A DNA stretch of 64,000 bases. Origin: Nereida ignava (GTDB lineage Bacteria; Pseudomonadota; Alphaproteobacteria; Rhodobacterales; Rhodobacteraceae). Every line of letters starts with the position of its first letter. The first letter of the stretch is position 1. A program made the position numbers and the translations under genes. The stretch spans positions 186,001-250,000 of the forward strand of contig NZ_CVPC01000002.1 of NCBI RefSeq assembly GCF_001049735.1, written 5' to 3'. Below, piece after piece: positions 17,952-28,177 of this stretch. A model generated the notes under the pieces. The model saw only the letters and a list, made by a program, of their open reading frames with translations. It did no database searches and was not told the DNA's origin.

Positions 17952-18986
17952 ATGTCATTTCTTAAACTCACCGCATCAGCCGTTGCGATCGCTGCTGTTT
18001 CCGCACCTGCATTCGCGCGTGACAACGTGCAAGTTGCCGGTTCTTCTACTGTTCTGCCTTACGCATCAATCGTTGCGGAAGCTTTCGGTGAGAACTTTGA
18101 TTTCCCGACACCTGTTGTTGAATCCGGTGGCTCATCTGCGGGCCTGAAGCGCTTTTGCGAAGGCGTTGGCGCAAACACTGTTGACGTTGCAAACGCATCT
18201 CGCGCGATCCGCGAAAAAGAGATCAAAGCATGTGCCGACAATGGCGTGACTGACATTATGGAAGTCCGCATCGGTTATGACGGCATCGTATTTGCGTCCG
18301 ACATTGATGGTGCGACATTCGAATTCACCCCCGCTGACTGGTTCAACGCATTGTCACCAAAAGTGCTTGTCGACGGCGCGATCATCGACAACCCGAACCA
18401 GACTTGGGCCGACGTGAACCCTGCGTTCCCGGCACAGCAGATTGCGGCGTTCATTCCAGGCACAAAGCACGGCACACGTGAAGTGTTTGAAGAAAAAGTT
18501 CTGGCTGTTGGCTGTGAAACAACCGGCGCGCTTAAGGCGATGGAAGCCGCTGGCATGTCCGAGGATGACGCAGAAGACGCTTGCATCAAAGTGCGCACCG
18601 ACGGTCTGTCTACAGACATTGATGGCGATTACACTGAAACCCTTGCACGGATTGATGCCAACAAAGACGGCATCGGCGTATTTGGTCTGGCGTTCTATGA
18701 GAACAACACAGACAAGCTGCAAGTGGCGACAATGTCAGGTGTGACGCCAACAACAGAAAGCATTTCAACAGGTGAATACCCTGTGTCTCGCCCGCTGTTT
18801 TTCTATGTCAAAAAAGCGCACATCGGCGTGATCCCTGGCTTGAAAGAATATGCTGAGTTCTTCGTGAGTGACGAAGTTGCTGGCCCAGATGGCCCGTTGG
18901 CTGAGTACGGTCTGGTTTCAGACCCAGAGTTGGCTCTTACTCAAGAAGCGATTGCAAACGAGCAGACCATCGCATCTGGCTCATAA
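17952..18986 (+). CDS. pstS: Phosphate ABC transporter substrate-binding protein PstS
   Basis: This 344-residue periplasmic phosphate-binding protein has a signal peptide (MSFLKLTASAVAIAAVSAPAFA). The mature start has VQVAGSSTVLPYASIVAEAF and the phosphate-binding ESGGSSAGLKRF and NASRAIREKEI segments. GTKHGTREVF is a further conserved phosphate-contact region. It is the first gene after the Pho box and is separated from pstC by a strong hairpin, consistent with higher expression of the binding protein. Confidence 0.95.
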   Translation: MSFLKLTASAVAIAAVSAPAFARDNVQVAGSSTVLPYASIVAEAFGENFDFPTPVVESGGSSAGLKRFCEGVGANTVDVANASRAIREKEIKACADNGVTDIMEVRIGYDGIVFASDIDGATFEFTPADWFNALSPKVLVDGAIIDNPNQTWADVNPAFPAQQIAAFIPGTKHGTREVFEEKVLAVGCETTGALKAMEAAGMSEDDAEDACIKVRTDGLSTDIDGDYTETLARIDANKDGIGVFGLAFYENNTDKLQVATMSGVTPTTESISTGEYPVSRPLFFYVKKAHIGVIPGLKEYAEFFVSDEVAGPDGPLAEYGLVSDPELALTQEAIANEQTIASGS

Positions 18987-19008
18987 GGGCGCGATTGGTT
19001 AAAGACAT

Positions 19009-19041
19009 AACACACCGCCGAGGGCGACTCGGCGGTGTGTT
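19009..19041 (+). terminator. Intercistronic hairpin between pstS and pstC
   Basis: A perfect 14-bp stem (AACACACCGCCGAG / CTCGGCGGTGTGTT) with a 5-nt loop lies 23 bp after pstS. No T run follows, so it more likely stabilises the pstS transcript end or limits read-through than fully terminates. Confidence 0.7.
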
Positions 19042-19094
19042 GCATAAAGACGGCGCCAGTGAATTTGGCGATCTACATTAGCTGAGGTCTGTAA

Positions 19095-20567
19095 ATGTCT
19101 GGAATTGTTCTTTTATTGATCGTTTTGGGCCTTGGTGCTTTGGCTTTTATTCTTGCGCGCGGCAAAGCGTTATCTTCTGTTGGCGGTGACCAGCGCGCAT
19201 TGCATTCACGTCCACATTACTACGGATTTTCGGCCTCTATTTTGACGATCGCGCCAGCTGTGGCGCTTATGGTCGTTTGGGGCTTTGGACAATCTACTCT
19301 GGTGCAATCCTCGGTTGCTGAGTTGATACCGGCATCTGCGATTGCGGAAGGCCAGACCGTTGGCCTTTTGATGGGGGATGTGCAGCGGATTGCGAACGGT
19401 CTTGATACAGCCGTTGCGGAAGGCGCGCTTAGCAGCGACGCTGCAGCAACCTTGAGCACGGGCGCGGATGATATTCGGGGCATTCTTGGTTCGGTTGGTG
19501 TGGCGCTTGGTGCAGATGTTGATCCTGCCATTTTGAAGGCTGCGCAGAGCTACAGGGCGATGCAAAGCAGCGGCGCAACTCTGCGAATGATTGCGGTGAT
19601 TGGCGTAGCGCTTTTGGGGCTGACCTACGGTTTCATGCAGACATCGGCCACGTACCGCGCACGAAACTCCGTTGAACGCAGCATGCGCTGGACGCTGATT
19701 GCGGCGGCCAGTGTGGCGGTGTTCACAACCCTTGGTATTGTCTTTTCGGTGATTTTCAACACGATCGAGTTTTTCCAACTTTATCCCGCAAAAGACTTTT
19801 TCCTGAGTCTCACGTGGTCCCCAAGTTTCGGCGGCGGTTCTGAATTGGGTGTTTTCCCGCTTCTTTGGGGCACGCTTTACATCAGCTTAATCGCGCTGAT
19901 GGTTGCTGTTCCAACGGGACTTTTTTCCGCGATTTATTTGTCTGAATACGCGTCGCCCAAAGTGCGCGCCTTTGCCAAACCCTTGCTTGAGGTTTTGGCC
20001 GGCATTCCCACTATCGTTTACGGTTTGTTTGCGCTTTTGACGGTTGGACCTTTGTTGGTGAACGTGTTCGGTGACGGCGGCATTTTGGGCGTCAATTGGA
20101 TGCAAGGCGGCACAGCTGTGATGACCGCCGGTTTGGTCATGGGCATCATGTTGATCCCGTTCGTGTCTTCACTGTCAGACGACATCATCAACGCGGTGCC
20201 ACAGGCGCTTCGAGATGGATCGTTGGGGCTGGGTGCGACGCCATCGGAGACCATCCGCCAAGTGGTGATACCTGCGGCACTTCCCGGTATTGTTGGCGCA
20301 ATTTTGTTGGCCGCGTCCCGCGCCATTGGGGAGACGATGATCGTTGTTTTGGGGGCAGGGGCCGCCGCGCGCCTGTCGATGAACCCGTTTGATGCAATGA
20401 CGACCGTAACGGCCAAGATCGTGTCCCAGCTTACAGGCGACGCGGATTTCGCCAGCCCCGAGGCTTTGGTAGCCTTTGCATTGGCCATGACCCTTTTTGT
20501 GATCACCCTTGGATTGAACGTCATCGCACTTGGAATTGTGCGTAAATATCGGGAGCAATACGAATGA
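19095..20567 (+). CDS. pstC: Phosphate ABC transporter permease PstC
   Basis: This 490-residue inner-membrane permease has a long N-terminal part with several hydrophobic segments (about residues 1-230) before the conserved permease core. The core has SEYASPKVRAFAKPLLEVLAGIPTIVYGLFAL and LRDGSLGLGATPSETIRQVVIPAALPGIVGAI, the coupling loop for PstB. It is longer than E. coli PstC, which is usual for roseobacter forms. It overlaps pstA by 4 bp. Confidence 0.93.
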   Translation: MSGIVLLLIVLGLGALAFILARGKALSSVGGDQRALHSRPHYYGFSASILTIAPAVALMVVWGFGQSTLVQSSVAELIPASAIAEGQTVGLLMGDVQRIANGLDTAVAEGALSSDAAATLSTGADDIRGILGSVGVALGADVDPAILKAAQSYRAMQSSGATLRMIAVIGVALLGLTYGFMQTSATYRARNSVERSMRWTLIAAASVAVFTTLGIVFSVIFNTIEFFQLYPAKDFFLSLTWSPSFGGGSELGVFPLLWGTLYISLIALMVAVPTGLFSAIYLSEYASPKVRAFAKPLLEVLAGIPTIVYGLFALLTVGPLLVNVFGDGGILGVNWMQGGTAVMTAGLVMGIMLIPFVSSLSDDIINAVPQALRDGSLGLGATPSETIRQVVIPAALPGIVGAILLAASRAIGETMIVVLGAGAAARLSMNPFDAMTTVTAKIVSQLTGDADFASPEALVAFALAMTLFVITLGLNVIALGIVRKYREQYE

Positions 20568-21934
20568 CCGATGCGAGCAACGCAGCACCGCTGCGCGAGA
20601 AAAAATCCCTGCTCGTCGTTGATGCGCGCACCAAGAAACGAAACGCCGCTGAGGCGCGCTTCAAGATGTATGGCATCATCGCCATCACGCTGGGGCTGTT
20701 GTTTTTGGCGGTTCTGCTGACAACGATTATCAGTCGCGGTACTGGTGCATTCACCCAAACGTTCATTTCGGTGCCTGTTGAGCTGCGCGAAGATAAACTA
20801 GACAAAAAGGGCAATCGAAACCTTGAAGACATCAAAAAGGTCTCGACGTTTGGTTATAATCCGCTGTTGGGCGATGCTTTGTCCGCTGTAATTGCAGAAG
20901 GTGGCTTCACAACTGAAATCACCAAAAGCAAAGAGTTGCGCAAACTTCTGTCCTCAAGTGCTGTCGGGCAAATGCGCGCCTATGTGATTGAAAACACGGA
21001 CCAAATCGGCCAGACCGTGACTTTTGATTTCTTCGCCTCATCGCGCGTCGATGGTTATATCAAGGGCCGCGTGACCCGTGAAGATTTGGCCCGCGACAAG
21101 AACCTGTCTGCTGAACATCTTGATCTGGTCGATCAGATGATTGAGGCGGGTGTTGTACGCAAAAAGTTCAACCCAAGTTTCATTTTCGGCGCAGACGCAT
21201 CAGAAAGCCGGCCAGAACAGGCGGGGCTTGGCGTGTCGATGTTAGGCTCGCTCTTTATGATGTTGGTTGTGCTGTTTTTGGCACTTCCCATTGGCGTTGC
21301 CGCATCGATTTATCTTGAAGAATTCGCGCCGAAAAACCGCCTGACTGATTTGATCGAGGTGAACATTTCTAACCTCGCAGCGGTGCCTTCGATCGTGTTC
21401 GGCATCTTGGGCCTTGCGTTCTTTATTCAGTTTTGTGGCGGCTATCTTGGCATTGCAGCTATGAAAGCAAGTGCCCCGTTGGTAGGTGGCCTAGTGCTGA
21501 CGTTGATGACATTGCCGACGATCATCATTTCCACCCGCGCGGCCCTAAAGGCGGTTCCGCCCTCTATTCGGGATGCGGCACTTGGGGTTGGCGCGTCAAA
21601 AATGCAGACTGTTTTCCACCATGTGTTGCCTCTTGCCGCGCCTGGAATTTTGACAGGCACGATTATTGGCCTTGCCCAAGCACTTGGTGAGACTGCACCG
21701 CTGCTGTTGATCGGCATGGTCGGCTATATCGCGTCAAACTACCCCGACAGCGTGTTGTCTGGCTTCACAGACCCTAACTCGGCCATGCCTGCCCAGATTT
21801 TTGAGTGGGCCAAGCGCGCAGACCCTGCATTCTACGAGCGCGCATGGGGTGGCATCATCATTTTGTTGGTCTTCCTTATGACCATGAACATCATCGCAAT
21901 TTTACTTCGTCGTCGCTTTGAGCGCCGTTGGTAG
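20564..21934 (+). CDS. pstA: Phosphate ABC transporter permease PstA
   Basis: This 456-residue permease has one N-terminal membrane segment and a large extracytoplasmic insert (about residues 65-215, the DUF3333-like region). The permease core follows, with [30 protein letters not shown] and [30 protein letters not shown]. With PstC it forms the phosphate channel. It overlaps pstC by 4 bp and is followed at once by pstB. Confidence 0.93.
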   Translation: MTDASNAAPLREKKSLLVVDARTKKRNAAEARFKMYGIIAITLGLLFLAVLLTTIISRGTGAFTQTFISVPVELREDKLDKKGNRNLEDIKKVSTFGYNPLLGDALSAVIAEGGFTTEITKSKELRKLLSSSAVGQMRAYVIENTDQIGQTVTFDFFASSRVDGYIKGRVTREDLARDKNLSAEHLDLVDQMIEAGVVRKKFNPSFIFGADASESRPEQAGLGVSMLGSLFMMLVVLFLALPIGVAASIYLEEFAPKNRLTDLIEVNISNLAAVPSIVFGILGLAFFIQFCGGYLGIAAMKASAPLVGGLVLTLMTLPTIIISTRAALKAVPPSIRDAALGVGASKMQTVFHHVLPLAAPGILTGTIIGLAQALGETAPLLLIGMVGYIASNYPDSVLSGFTDPNSAMPAQIFEWAKRADPAFYERAWGGIIILLVFLMTMNIIAILLRRRFERRW

Positions 21935-21951
21935 GTAGAAGGGTAAGAACA

Positions 21952-22746
21952 ATGGACGATCTAAGATATATGGAGATGCCCGTGGACCAAGATACCAAGA
22001 TTTCCGCCAGCAATGTGCAGATCTACTATGGCGATAACCAGGCCATCAAAGACGTAAATGTTGAGATTGCAGACAAGACTGTGACGGCCTTCATCGGCCC
22101 GTCCGGTTGCGGCAAATCTACGTTCCTGCGGTGTTTGAACCGAATGAATGACACCATCGATATTTGCCGTGTCGAAGGGACCATCAAAATAGACGGCGAT
22201 GACATTTATGACAACGCCGTTGATCCCGTTCAGCTGCGTGCGAAAGTCGGTATGGTTTTCCAAAAGCCGAACCCGTTCCCGAAATCAATTTACGATAACG
22301 TGGCTTACGGTCCCAAAGTGCACGGGCTGGCAAAGTCCAAAGCTGATCTGGACGTGATCGTTGAAAAAGCGCTGCGCCGTGGTGCGATTTGGGACGAGGT
22401 TAAAGACCGCCTTCATGCACCGGGCACAGGTCTTTCTGGCGGGCAGCAACAACGCTTGTGCATTGCGCGTGCTGTCGCAACGGAGCCTGAAGTGTTGTTG
22501 ATGGATGAGCCGTGCTCTGCGCTTGACCCAATCGCCACTGCGCAAGTGGAAGAGTTGATTGACGAGTTGCGTCAAAGCTATTCGCTTGTGATCGTCACGC
22601 ACTCGATGCAGCAAGCCGCGCGGGTCAGCCAGCGCACCGCCTTCTTCCACTTGGGCAATCTGGTTGAGTTTGGCGACACCAGCCAGATTTTCACCAACCC
22701 ACAAGACAGCCGCACTGAAAGCTACATCACTGGACGGATTGGATAA
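21952..22746 (+). CDS. pstB: Phosphate ABC transporter ATP-binding protein PstB
   Basis: This 264-residue ATPase has Walker [20 protein letters not shown], signature [14 protein letters not shown], Walker [14 protein letters not shown] and the H-loop [13 protein letters not shown], all typical of PstB. The ATG at 21952 was chosen because AGAAGGG precedes it; an earlier in-frame TTG lies inside pstA. It energises phosphate import and takes part in PhoR signalling with PhoU. Confidence 0.95.
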   Translation: MDDLRYMEMPVDQDTKISASNVQIYYGDNQAIKDVNVEIADKTVTAFIGPSGCGKSTFLRCLNRMNDTIDICRVEGTIKIDGDDIYDNAVDPVQLRAKVGMVFQKPNPFPKSIYDNVAYGPKVHGLAKSKADLDVIVEKALRRGAIWDEVKDRLHAPGTGLSGGQQQRLCIARAVATEPEVLLMDEPCSALDPIATAQVEELIDELRQSYSLVIVTHSMQQAARVSQRTAFFHLGNLVEFGDTSQIFTNPQDSRTESYITGRIG

Positions 22747-22750
22747 GCGT

Positions 22751-23473
22751 ATGAGTGACCAACAACATATCGTTTCTGCTTATGACCGTGATCTTGAAGG
22801 GGTCATGGTTGCGATCATGAAGATGGGAGGGCTGGTCGAAGACAGCATCCTGAAAAGTGCGCAAGCGCTTGAAACCCGTGATCTGGAATTGGCCGCCGAA
22901 GTGCGCGCTGCGGATAAACGGATTGATGAGCTGGAAGAGAAAATCAACGATGAGGCTGCGCGCCTGATCGCGTTGCGCGCCCCCATGGGCCGCGATTTGC
23001 GCACGGTTCTGTCTGTGATCAAAATCAGCGGCGCGCTTGAACGCATCGGCGATTACACCAAAAACATGGCCAAGCGCACAGCAGTTTTGGCCGAAGTCCA
23101 AGCCGTAAATGGCGCGCCCGCATCGGTGCGCCGGATGGCCCGCGAAGTTGAGGCGATGCTACGCGAAGCACTTGATGCTTACGTACGCCAAGATGCCGCA
23201 TTGGCCCAAGCGGTGATCCTGCGCGATGAAGATGTGGACCAGATGTATAACAGTCTTTTCCGCAACTTTCTGACCTACATGATGGAAGATCCGCGCAACA
23301 TCACAAGCTGTATGCATTTGCAGTTCATCGCCAAAAATGTCGAACGCATGGGTGACCATGTGACATCGATTTGCGAGCAAGTGATCTATCAAGTCACGGG
23401 CGAAATGCCTGATGATGAGCGCCCCAAAGTGGCCGGTGATCCCTACGATCCTGCCTCTGTGACCGAGGACTAA
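22751..23473 (+). CDS. phoU: Phosphate signalling protein PhoU
   Basis: This 240-residue all-helical protein contains two PhoU repeats: MVAIMKMGGLVEDSILKSAQAL with IDELEEKINDEAARLIALRAP, and a second with QMYNSLFRNFLTYMMEDPRNI. Family members couple the Pst transporter to PhoR and down-regulate the regulon at high phosphate. The ATG at 22751 lies 4 bp after pstB; an upstream in-frame start would lie inside pstB. Confidence 0.93.
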   Translation: MSDQQHIVSAYDRDLEGVMVAIMKMGGLVEDSILKSAQALETRDLELAAEVRAADKRIDELEEKINDEAARLIALRAPMGRDLRTVLSVIKISGALERIGDYTKNMAKRTAVLAEVQAVNGAPASVRRMAREVEAMLREALDAYVRQDAALAQAVILRDEDVDQMYNSLFRNFLTYMMEDPRNITSCMHLQFIAKNVERMGDHVTSICEQVIYQVTGEMPDDERPKVAGDPYDPASVTED

Positions 23474-23479
23474 AGAAAC

Positions 23480-24169
23480 ATGTCAGTTGATCAGCCGGTT
23501 GTATTGGTGGTTGAGGACGAGATGGCACAACGCGAAGTGCTGGTTTATAATCTTGAGGCCGAGGGCTTTCGGGTCGTGACTGCGGAAACAGGCGAAGATG
23601 CCATGTTGGCCGTGGATGAGCAGGCGCCAGACATCATCTTGCTTGATTGGATGCTACCAGCCGTGAGTGGCATCGAAGTATGCCGCCGCCTTAAGGCGCG
23701 GCCTGATACAGTTGGCACACCGATCATCATGTTGTCTGCCCGCTCTGAGGAGGTCGACAAAGTGCGCGGCCTTGAAACAGGTGCGGATGATTACATGGTC
23801 AAGCCGTACTCGGTGGTGGAGTTGATGGCGCGGGTGCGCACTCAATTGCGCCGCGTCCGCCCATCAACTGTTGGCCAGACGTTGCGTTTTGATGACATTA
23901 TTCTGGACAGTGAAACGCATAAAGTGACCCGCGATGGCAGTGACATTAAGCTTGGCCCGACCGAGTTTCGCTTGCTTGCCACGTTCATCGAAAAACCGGG
24001 CAGGGTGTGGTCGCGCGATCAGCTTTTGGACCGGGTCTGGGGGCGCGATATCTATGTGGATACGCGGACAGTTGATGTACATGTGGGGCGCTTGCGGAAA
24101 TCACTTTGTACCCACGGCGGCAATGATCCGCTGCGCACTGTGCGTGGAGCAGGATACGCACTGGGCTAA
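23480..24169 (+). CDS. phoB: Phosphate regulon response regulator PhoB
   Basis: This 229-residue regulator has an N-terminal receiver (VVEDEMAQREVL, phospho-acceptor in ILLDWMLPAVSG, KPYSVVELMARVR) and a C-terminal OmpR-type winged helix (LGPTEFRLLATFIEKPGRVWSRDQLLDRVWG, DVHVGRLRKSL). It is the last gene of the cluster, 6 bp after phoU. It should bind the Pho box before pstS. Confidence 0.94.
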   Translation: MSVDQPVVLVVEDEMAQREVLVYNLEAEGFRVVTAETGEDAMLAVDEQAPDIILLDWMLPAVSGIEVCRRLKARPDTVGTPIIMLSARSEEVDKVRGLETGADDYMVKPYSVVELMARVRTQLRRVRPSTVGQTLRFDDIILDSETHKVTRDGSDIKLGPTEFRLLATFIEKPGRVWSRDQLLDRVWGRDIYVDTRTVDVHVGRLRKSLCTHGGNDPLRTVRGAGYALG

Positions 24170-24280
24170 GATTGGGGAAGCTTGGTCGCTTGTTTGTCGG
24201 TCTAAGCTTACGCTCTTTACTTGACTATTTTAATCTGAATAGGCATCCCGCACTTAACAACGGTGTTGAGGGAACGCTCT

Positions 24281-25921
24281 ATGGCAAAGCGGCCAAAATC
24301 AGCTGGCGAGAAATTCCTAACCGGCTTGGCGCTGACCCTTGGGGTGCTCTTTGCGCTGCCGCATTTGGGTGTGCTTGTGGCTGCGTTTTCGGGATCGACA
24401 GACACGCTTGCCGCCCTTTTTGATACGGTTCTGTTGAATTACGCTGGCACCACCCTGTGGTTAGTGTCTTTGGTTGGTTTTTTCACATTCGTTTTGGGAA
24501 CTGGCACTGCGTGGCTTGTCAGCATGACCGAATTTCGCGGCAGACGCATTTTTGAGATTGCATTGGTGCTGCCCTTGGCGTTTCCCGCTTATGTCTTGGC
24601 TTATGCCTACACGCATCTTCTGGACCATCCGGGCATTGTTCAATCCACCCTGCGCGCCGTAACGGGCCTTGGCCCACGCGATTACTGGTTTCCCGAAATC
24701 CGCAGTTTGGGTGGCGCAACAGTGATGTTGACGCTGGTGCTATACCCTTATGTCTACCTGCTCGCGCGCGCTGCTTTCTTGGGGCAGGGGGCGACAACAT
24801 TTCATGCCGCACGCGCCCTGGGACGCAGCCCTTGGAACGCCTTTCGCACTGTTTGCATTCCCATGGCGCGGCCGGCGATTGCCTCTGGCGTGCTTCTCGC
24901 GGCCATGGAGACAATCGCTGATTTTGGCACTGTCAGTTATTTTGGTGTGCAAACATTTGCCACGGGCATCTACACAAGCTGGTTCACGTTGGCGGACCGT
25001 GCGGCTGCAGCACAGCTTGCACTTGGGCTTTTGGTCATTGCGCTGTTCTTGGCAATTCTTGAGCGTACCAGCCGGGGCGCTGCCAGATACGACAGCGCCC
25101 GCGTGAGCCAACGCCTTGCTCGCATTCCCCTAAGCGGGGGCGCAAATGTGGCTGCCACGGCATTCTGTGCGCTGCCGGTGCTGTTCGGTGTTATCATTCC
25201 CACGGTCGCCCTTTTGACCATGGCGATCGGGTCCGAGCAAAATCTGTTTGGTAGGCGGTATCTGGCATTTACAAGCAACTCGCTCACGCTTGCAGGAACG
25301 GCTGCGGGGTTGACGGTGTTGGGCGCGATTGTACTTGGCTCAATTCAGCGGGTTGCCCCAAGCTTTTTGACCCGCAGCAGTCTTTATGCGGCGAGATTAG
25401 GCTACGCCGTGCCCGGCGGCGTTATTGCAGTGGGGCTGATCGTGCCATTCGCCGCCTTTGATAACGCACTTGACGCGGCGATGCGCGCGCAGTTTGGTAT
25501 CTCAACAGGGCTGTTCGTTACCGGTTCGATCTGGCTTTTGGTCGGCGCGTATATGATCCGCTTTTCCGCCGCGGCCCTTGGCGCGTATGAGGGGGGCATT
25601 GCCGCGGTCAGTACCAATATGGATGCGGCCTCGCGTGTCTTAGGGCAGGGGGTTTTGGCGACGGTGCGCCGTGTGCATGTGCCTATTTTGCAGCCAAGTC
25701 TACTTACGGCGCTGGTCATCGTGTTCGTTGATGTGATGAAAGAGCTTCCTGCCACCCTGATCATGCGGCCTTTTAATTTTGATACGCTTGCCGTTCAGGC
25801 CTATAGGCTTGCCTCGGACGAGCGCTTGGAAGGCGCCGCAGTCCCGTCTCTTGTGATCGCGGCGTTGGGGTTGATCCCCGTGATCATCTTGTGCCGTCAA
25901 GTGGGGCGCCGCCAAAACTAG
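24281..25921 (+). CDS. Iron-type ABC transporter permease (FbpB/SfuB-like)
   Basis: This 546-residue protein contains two fused binding-protein-dependent permease units, each with several membrane segments. EAA-like coupling loops are seen at AARALGRSPWNAFRTVCIPMARPAIASG and ASRVLGQGVLATVRRVHVPILQPSLLTA. The VDVMKELPATLIMRPFNFDTLAVQ ending is typical of ferric iron permeases. The ATG at 24281 follows GAGGGA; an earlier in-frame GTG lacks a good site. No binding protein or ATPase gene is adjacent, so partners must be encoded elsewhere. Iron is a family-based guess; thiamine and phosphonate permeases are related. Confidence 0.83.
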   Translation: MAKRPKSAGEKFLTGLALTLGVLFALPHLGVLVAAFSGSTDTLAALFDTVLLNYAGTTLWLVSLVGFFTFVLGTGTAWLVSMTEFRGRRIFEIALVLPLAFPAYVLAYAYTHLLDHPGIVQSTLRAVTGLGPRDYWFPEIRSLGGATVMLTLVLYPYVYLLARAAFLGQGATTFHAARALGRSPWNAFRTVCIPMARPAIASGVLLAAMETIADFGTVSYFGVQTFATGIYTSWFTLADRAAAAQLALGLLVIALFLAILERTSRGAARYDSARVSQRLARIPLSGGANVAATAFCALPVLFGVIIPTVALLTMAIGSEQNLFGRRYLAFTSNSLTLAGTAAGLTVLGAIVLGSIQRVAPSFLTRSSLYAARLGYAVPGGVIAVGLIVPFAAFDNALDAAMRAQFGISTGLFVTGSIWLLVGAYMIRFSAAALGAYEGGIAAVSTNMDAASRVLGQGVLATVRRVHVPILQPSLLTALVIVFVDVMKELPATLIMRPFNFDTLAVQAYRLASDERLEGAAVPSLVIAALGLIPVIILCRQVGRRQN

Positions 25922-26020
25922 GCCACACCAGTTTTAGGTATCTTAAATTCCTCTGCGCGGCATTTCCATCTTCTGCCACCTCGTGCATAGATACCCGACA
26001 CATAGCGCGGGGAGCATCAC

Positions 26021-26848
26021 ATGAGTACGAAAACTGACTGGGATGATGCCTATGCCAATATGGCGTATGTTGCTGGATCAGACGCGTTTCCGGCGATGTG
26101 GGAGGCCGATGGTGCAGCGTATCGCGACAGCGGCGTACAGTGGGACGAACATTCATACGGCACTGATCCGCGCGAGCGTTTTGATATTTTTTGGCCAGGG
26201 GCACAGCCAAAAGGGTTGGCAGTATTTGTTCACGGTGGCTATTGGCTGAGGACTGGAAAATCCGACTGGTCACAGTTTGCAGAAGGTGCACGTCAGCAAG
26301 GTTGGGCCGTGTGTTTGCCGCAGTATACTCTGGCACCCGATGCCCGTATTTCGCAGATGACAGCACAGATTGGGCGCGCAATTTCATCGGCAGCTCAGTT
26401 AGTTTTAGGGCCAATTCGTCTGGCTGGTCATTCCGCTGGTGGGCATTTGGTCAGCCGCATGATGTGTGAAGATAAGCCCTTGGCAGCAGACGTGATGGAG
26501 CGTCTTGAAGCCTGTGTTTCAATCAGCGGCCTTCACGATTTGCGTCCCATTATGCGTACGGAAATGAATGACAAACTTGGCCTTGATACAGGTGAGGCAC
26601 GCCAAGAAAGTGCTGCACTTCAAGACCCGCACCAAGCGGCGCGGATGACCGCATGGGTCGGCGGGGGTGAGCGGCCAGAGTTCATTCGGCAAGCGCGCCT
26701 CCTGCATAATGTGTGGTCAGGTTTTGACGTAGAGATCACCTTGCACATTGACGGCACTCATGATCATTTCTCTGTCATTGAAGGGCTGAAAGACCCGCAA
26801 AGTGCGCTTACCACCTGCTTTGTTGGTAACGACCAATCCCAGACGTAA
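26021..26848 (+). CDS. Alpha/beta hydrolase, probable kynurenine formamidase
   Basis: This 275-residue hydrolase has the HGGYW oxyanion motif (71-75), the nucleophile elbow GHSAGG (Ser138) and a late His in GTHDHFSV (about 247-249). HGGYW with GHSAGG is the arylformamidase (AFMID) esterase-type pattern. It would cleave N-formylkynurenine to kynurenine. Kynureninase starts 12 bp downstream, which supports this role. GGGGAG lies upstream of the ATG. A plain carboxylesterase cannot be ruled out. Confidence 0.78.
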   Translation: MSTKTDWDDAYANMAYVAGSDAFPAMWEADGAAYRDSGVQWDEHSYGTDPRERFDIFWPGAQPKGLAVFVHGGYWLRTGKSDWSQFAEGARQQGWAVCLPQYTLAPDARISQMTAQIGRAISSAAQLVLGPIRLAGHSAGGHLVSRMMCEDKPLAADVMERLEACVSISGLHDLRPIMRTEMNDKLGLDTGEARQESAALQDPHQAARMTAWVGGGERPEFIRQARLLHNVWSGFDVEITLHIDGTHDHFSVIEGLKDPQSALTTCFVGNDQSQT

Positions 26849-26860
26849 GATGAGAACCCG

Positions 26861-28063
26861 ATGACAAAGACGCCCGTCCGCTTGCCCGTAAAAGACCGGT
26901 TTCACCTGCCTGAGGGCATGATTTATCTTGATGGCAACTCCCTTGGCCCGCTGCCACGTGGTGTCGATGAGGCGCTACGAACCGCCGCGGTGGATCAATG
27001 GGGCGCGCATTTGATCAAAGGCTGGAACGTGGATGGCTGGATGGCGCAACCCGCGCGCGTCGGCGACAAAATCGCTGCACTAATCGGCGCGCCTGCGGGC
27101 TGTGTTACGATGGGCGATACGCTTTCCATTAAAGTATATCAGGCGTTAGCAGCCGGACTAAACCTTAATCCTGACCGAAAAGTCATTCTGACAGATAGCG
27201 GCAACTTTCCATCCGACATCTATATGGCAGAAGGGCTGATCAAACATTTGGGGCAGGGGCATGAGTTGCGCATCGTGGCGCCCGAAGACGTGAGCGATGC
27301 CATGACACGCGACGTCGCTGTGGCGATGATTACCCAAGTGGATTACCGCACAGGCCAAATGCACGACATGCAGGCCGTAAGCGATGCGGGCCATGATGCG
27401 GGTGCGGTGATGTTGTGGGATTTGGCCCACAGTGCTGGGGCCGTGCCTGTGAATGTTGAGGCCAGCGGTTGCGCCTTTGCGGTTGGGTGCAGCTACAAAT
27501 ACCTCAACGGGGGGCCGGGCGCGCCCGCGTTCATTTACGTGCGTCCCGATTTGATCCCAAAAATTGATCCCGCGCTAAGCGGTTGGCTGGGGCATGATGC
27601 ACCTTTTGCGTTTGAGCCGTCTTACAGACCCGCGGTAGGGATTGAGCGGATGCGCGTCGGAACACCGCCCGTGTTGCAGTTAAGCGCATTGGAAAAAGCC
27701 CTTGAGGCATGGGACGATGTCGACATGCAGGAACTGCGCCTCGCCAGTCTTGAATTGTCCGAGCTTTTCATTGCACAGGTTGAGGCCCGCTGCCCTGATT
27801 TGCAACTTGCAAGCCCGCGCAACGGTGCCGAACGAGGCAGCCAAGTCTCATTTTCCCACCCCGAGGGCTACGCGATTGTGCAGGCCTTGATCGCACAAGA
27901 CGTGATCGGTGACTTCCGCGCGCCAAACATCATGCGGTTTGGCTTCACACCGCTTTATCTCGATGAGGCAGATGTGATCCGCGCCACCGAAATATTGGAG
28001 CACGTGATGAATGATCGGCTGTGGGATAGGCCAGAGTTCAAGATCACACGCCGCGTCACCTAA
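26861..28063 (+). CDS. kynU: Kynureninase
   Basis: This 400-residue PLP enzyme cleaves kynurenine to anthranilate and alanine. It has IYLDGNSLGPLPRG near the N-terminus, LTDSGNFPSDIYMAEG, the cofactor-contacting WDLAHSAGAVP (Asp187) and the PLP lysine in GCSYKYLNGGPGAP (Lys213). Length is normal for the bacterial enzyme. It lies between the formamidase-like gene and trpA, so its product anthranilate could feed tryptophan synthesis, although no anthranilate phosphoribosyltransferase gene is in the window. Confidence 0.94.
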   Translation: MTKTPVRLPVKDRFHLPEGMIYLDGNSLGPLPRGVDEALRTAAVDQWGAHLIKGWNVDGWMAQPARVGDKIAALIGAPAGCVTMGDTLSIKVYQALAAGLNLNPDRKVILTDSGNFPSDIYMAEGLIKHLGQGHELRIVAPEDVSDAMTRDVAVAMITQVDYRTGQMHDMQAVSDAGHDAGAVMLWDLAHSAGAVPVNVEASGCAFAVGCSYKYLNGGPGAPAFIYVRPDLIPKIDPALSGWLGHDAPFAFEPSYRPAVGIERMRVGTPPVLQLSALEKALEAWDDVDMQELRLASLELSELFIAQVEARCPDLQLASPRNGAERGSQVSFSHPEGYAIVQALIAQDVIGDFRAPNIMRFGFTPLYLDEADVIRATEILEHVMNDRLWDRPEFKITRRVT

Positions 28064-28177
28064 CAGCCCGTCTGAAATACCCCAAAACCGCGACAGATTT
28101 GGCTGATTTGTGTGCAAGCGATTGCGTCCTTGCCAAAGACCGTTCAATAAGACGTAACGCAAAACGAGAGAAGCCAC

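Noticed and set aside
20018-20758. Minus-strand frame of 246 codons opposite pstC/pstA
   Set aside because: It covers two certain permease genes and has a composition typical of antisense shadows.
24170-24215. Terminator after phoB
   Set aside because: Two AAGCTT sites could pair, but the loop is long and no T run follows; too weak to call.
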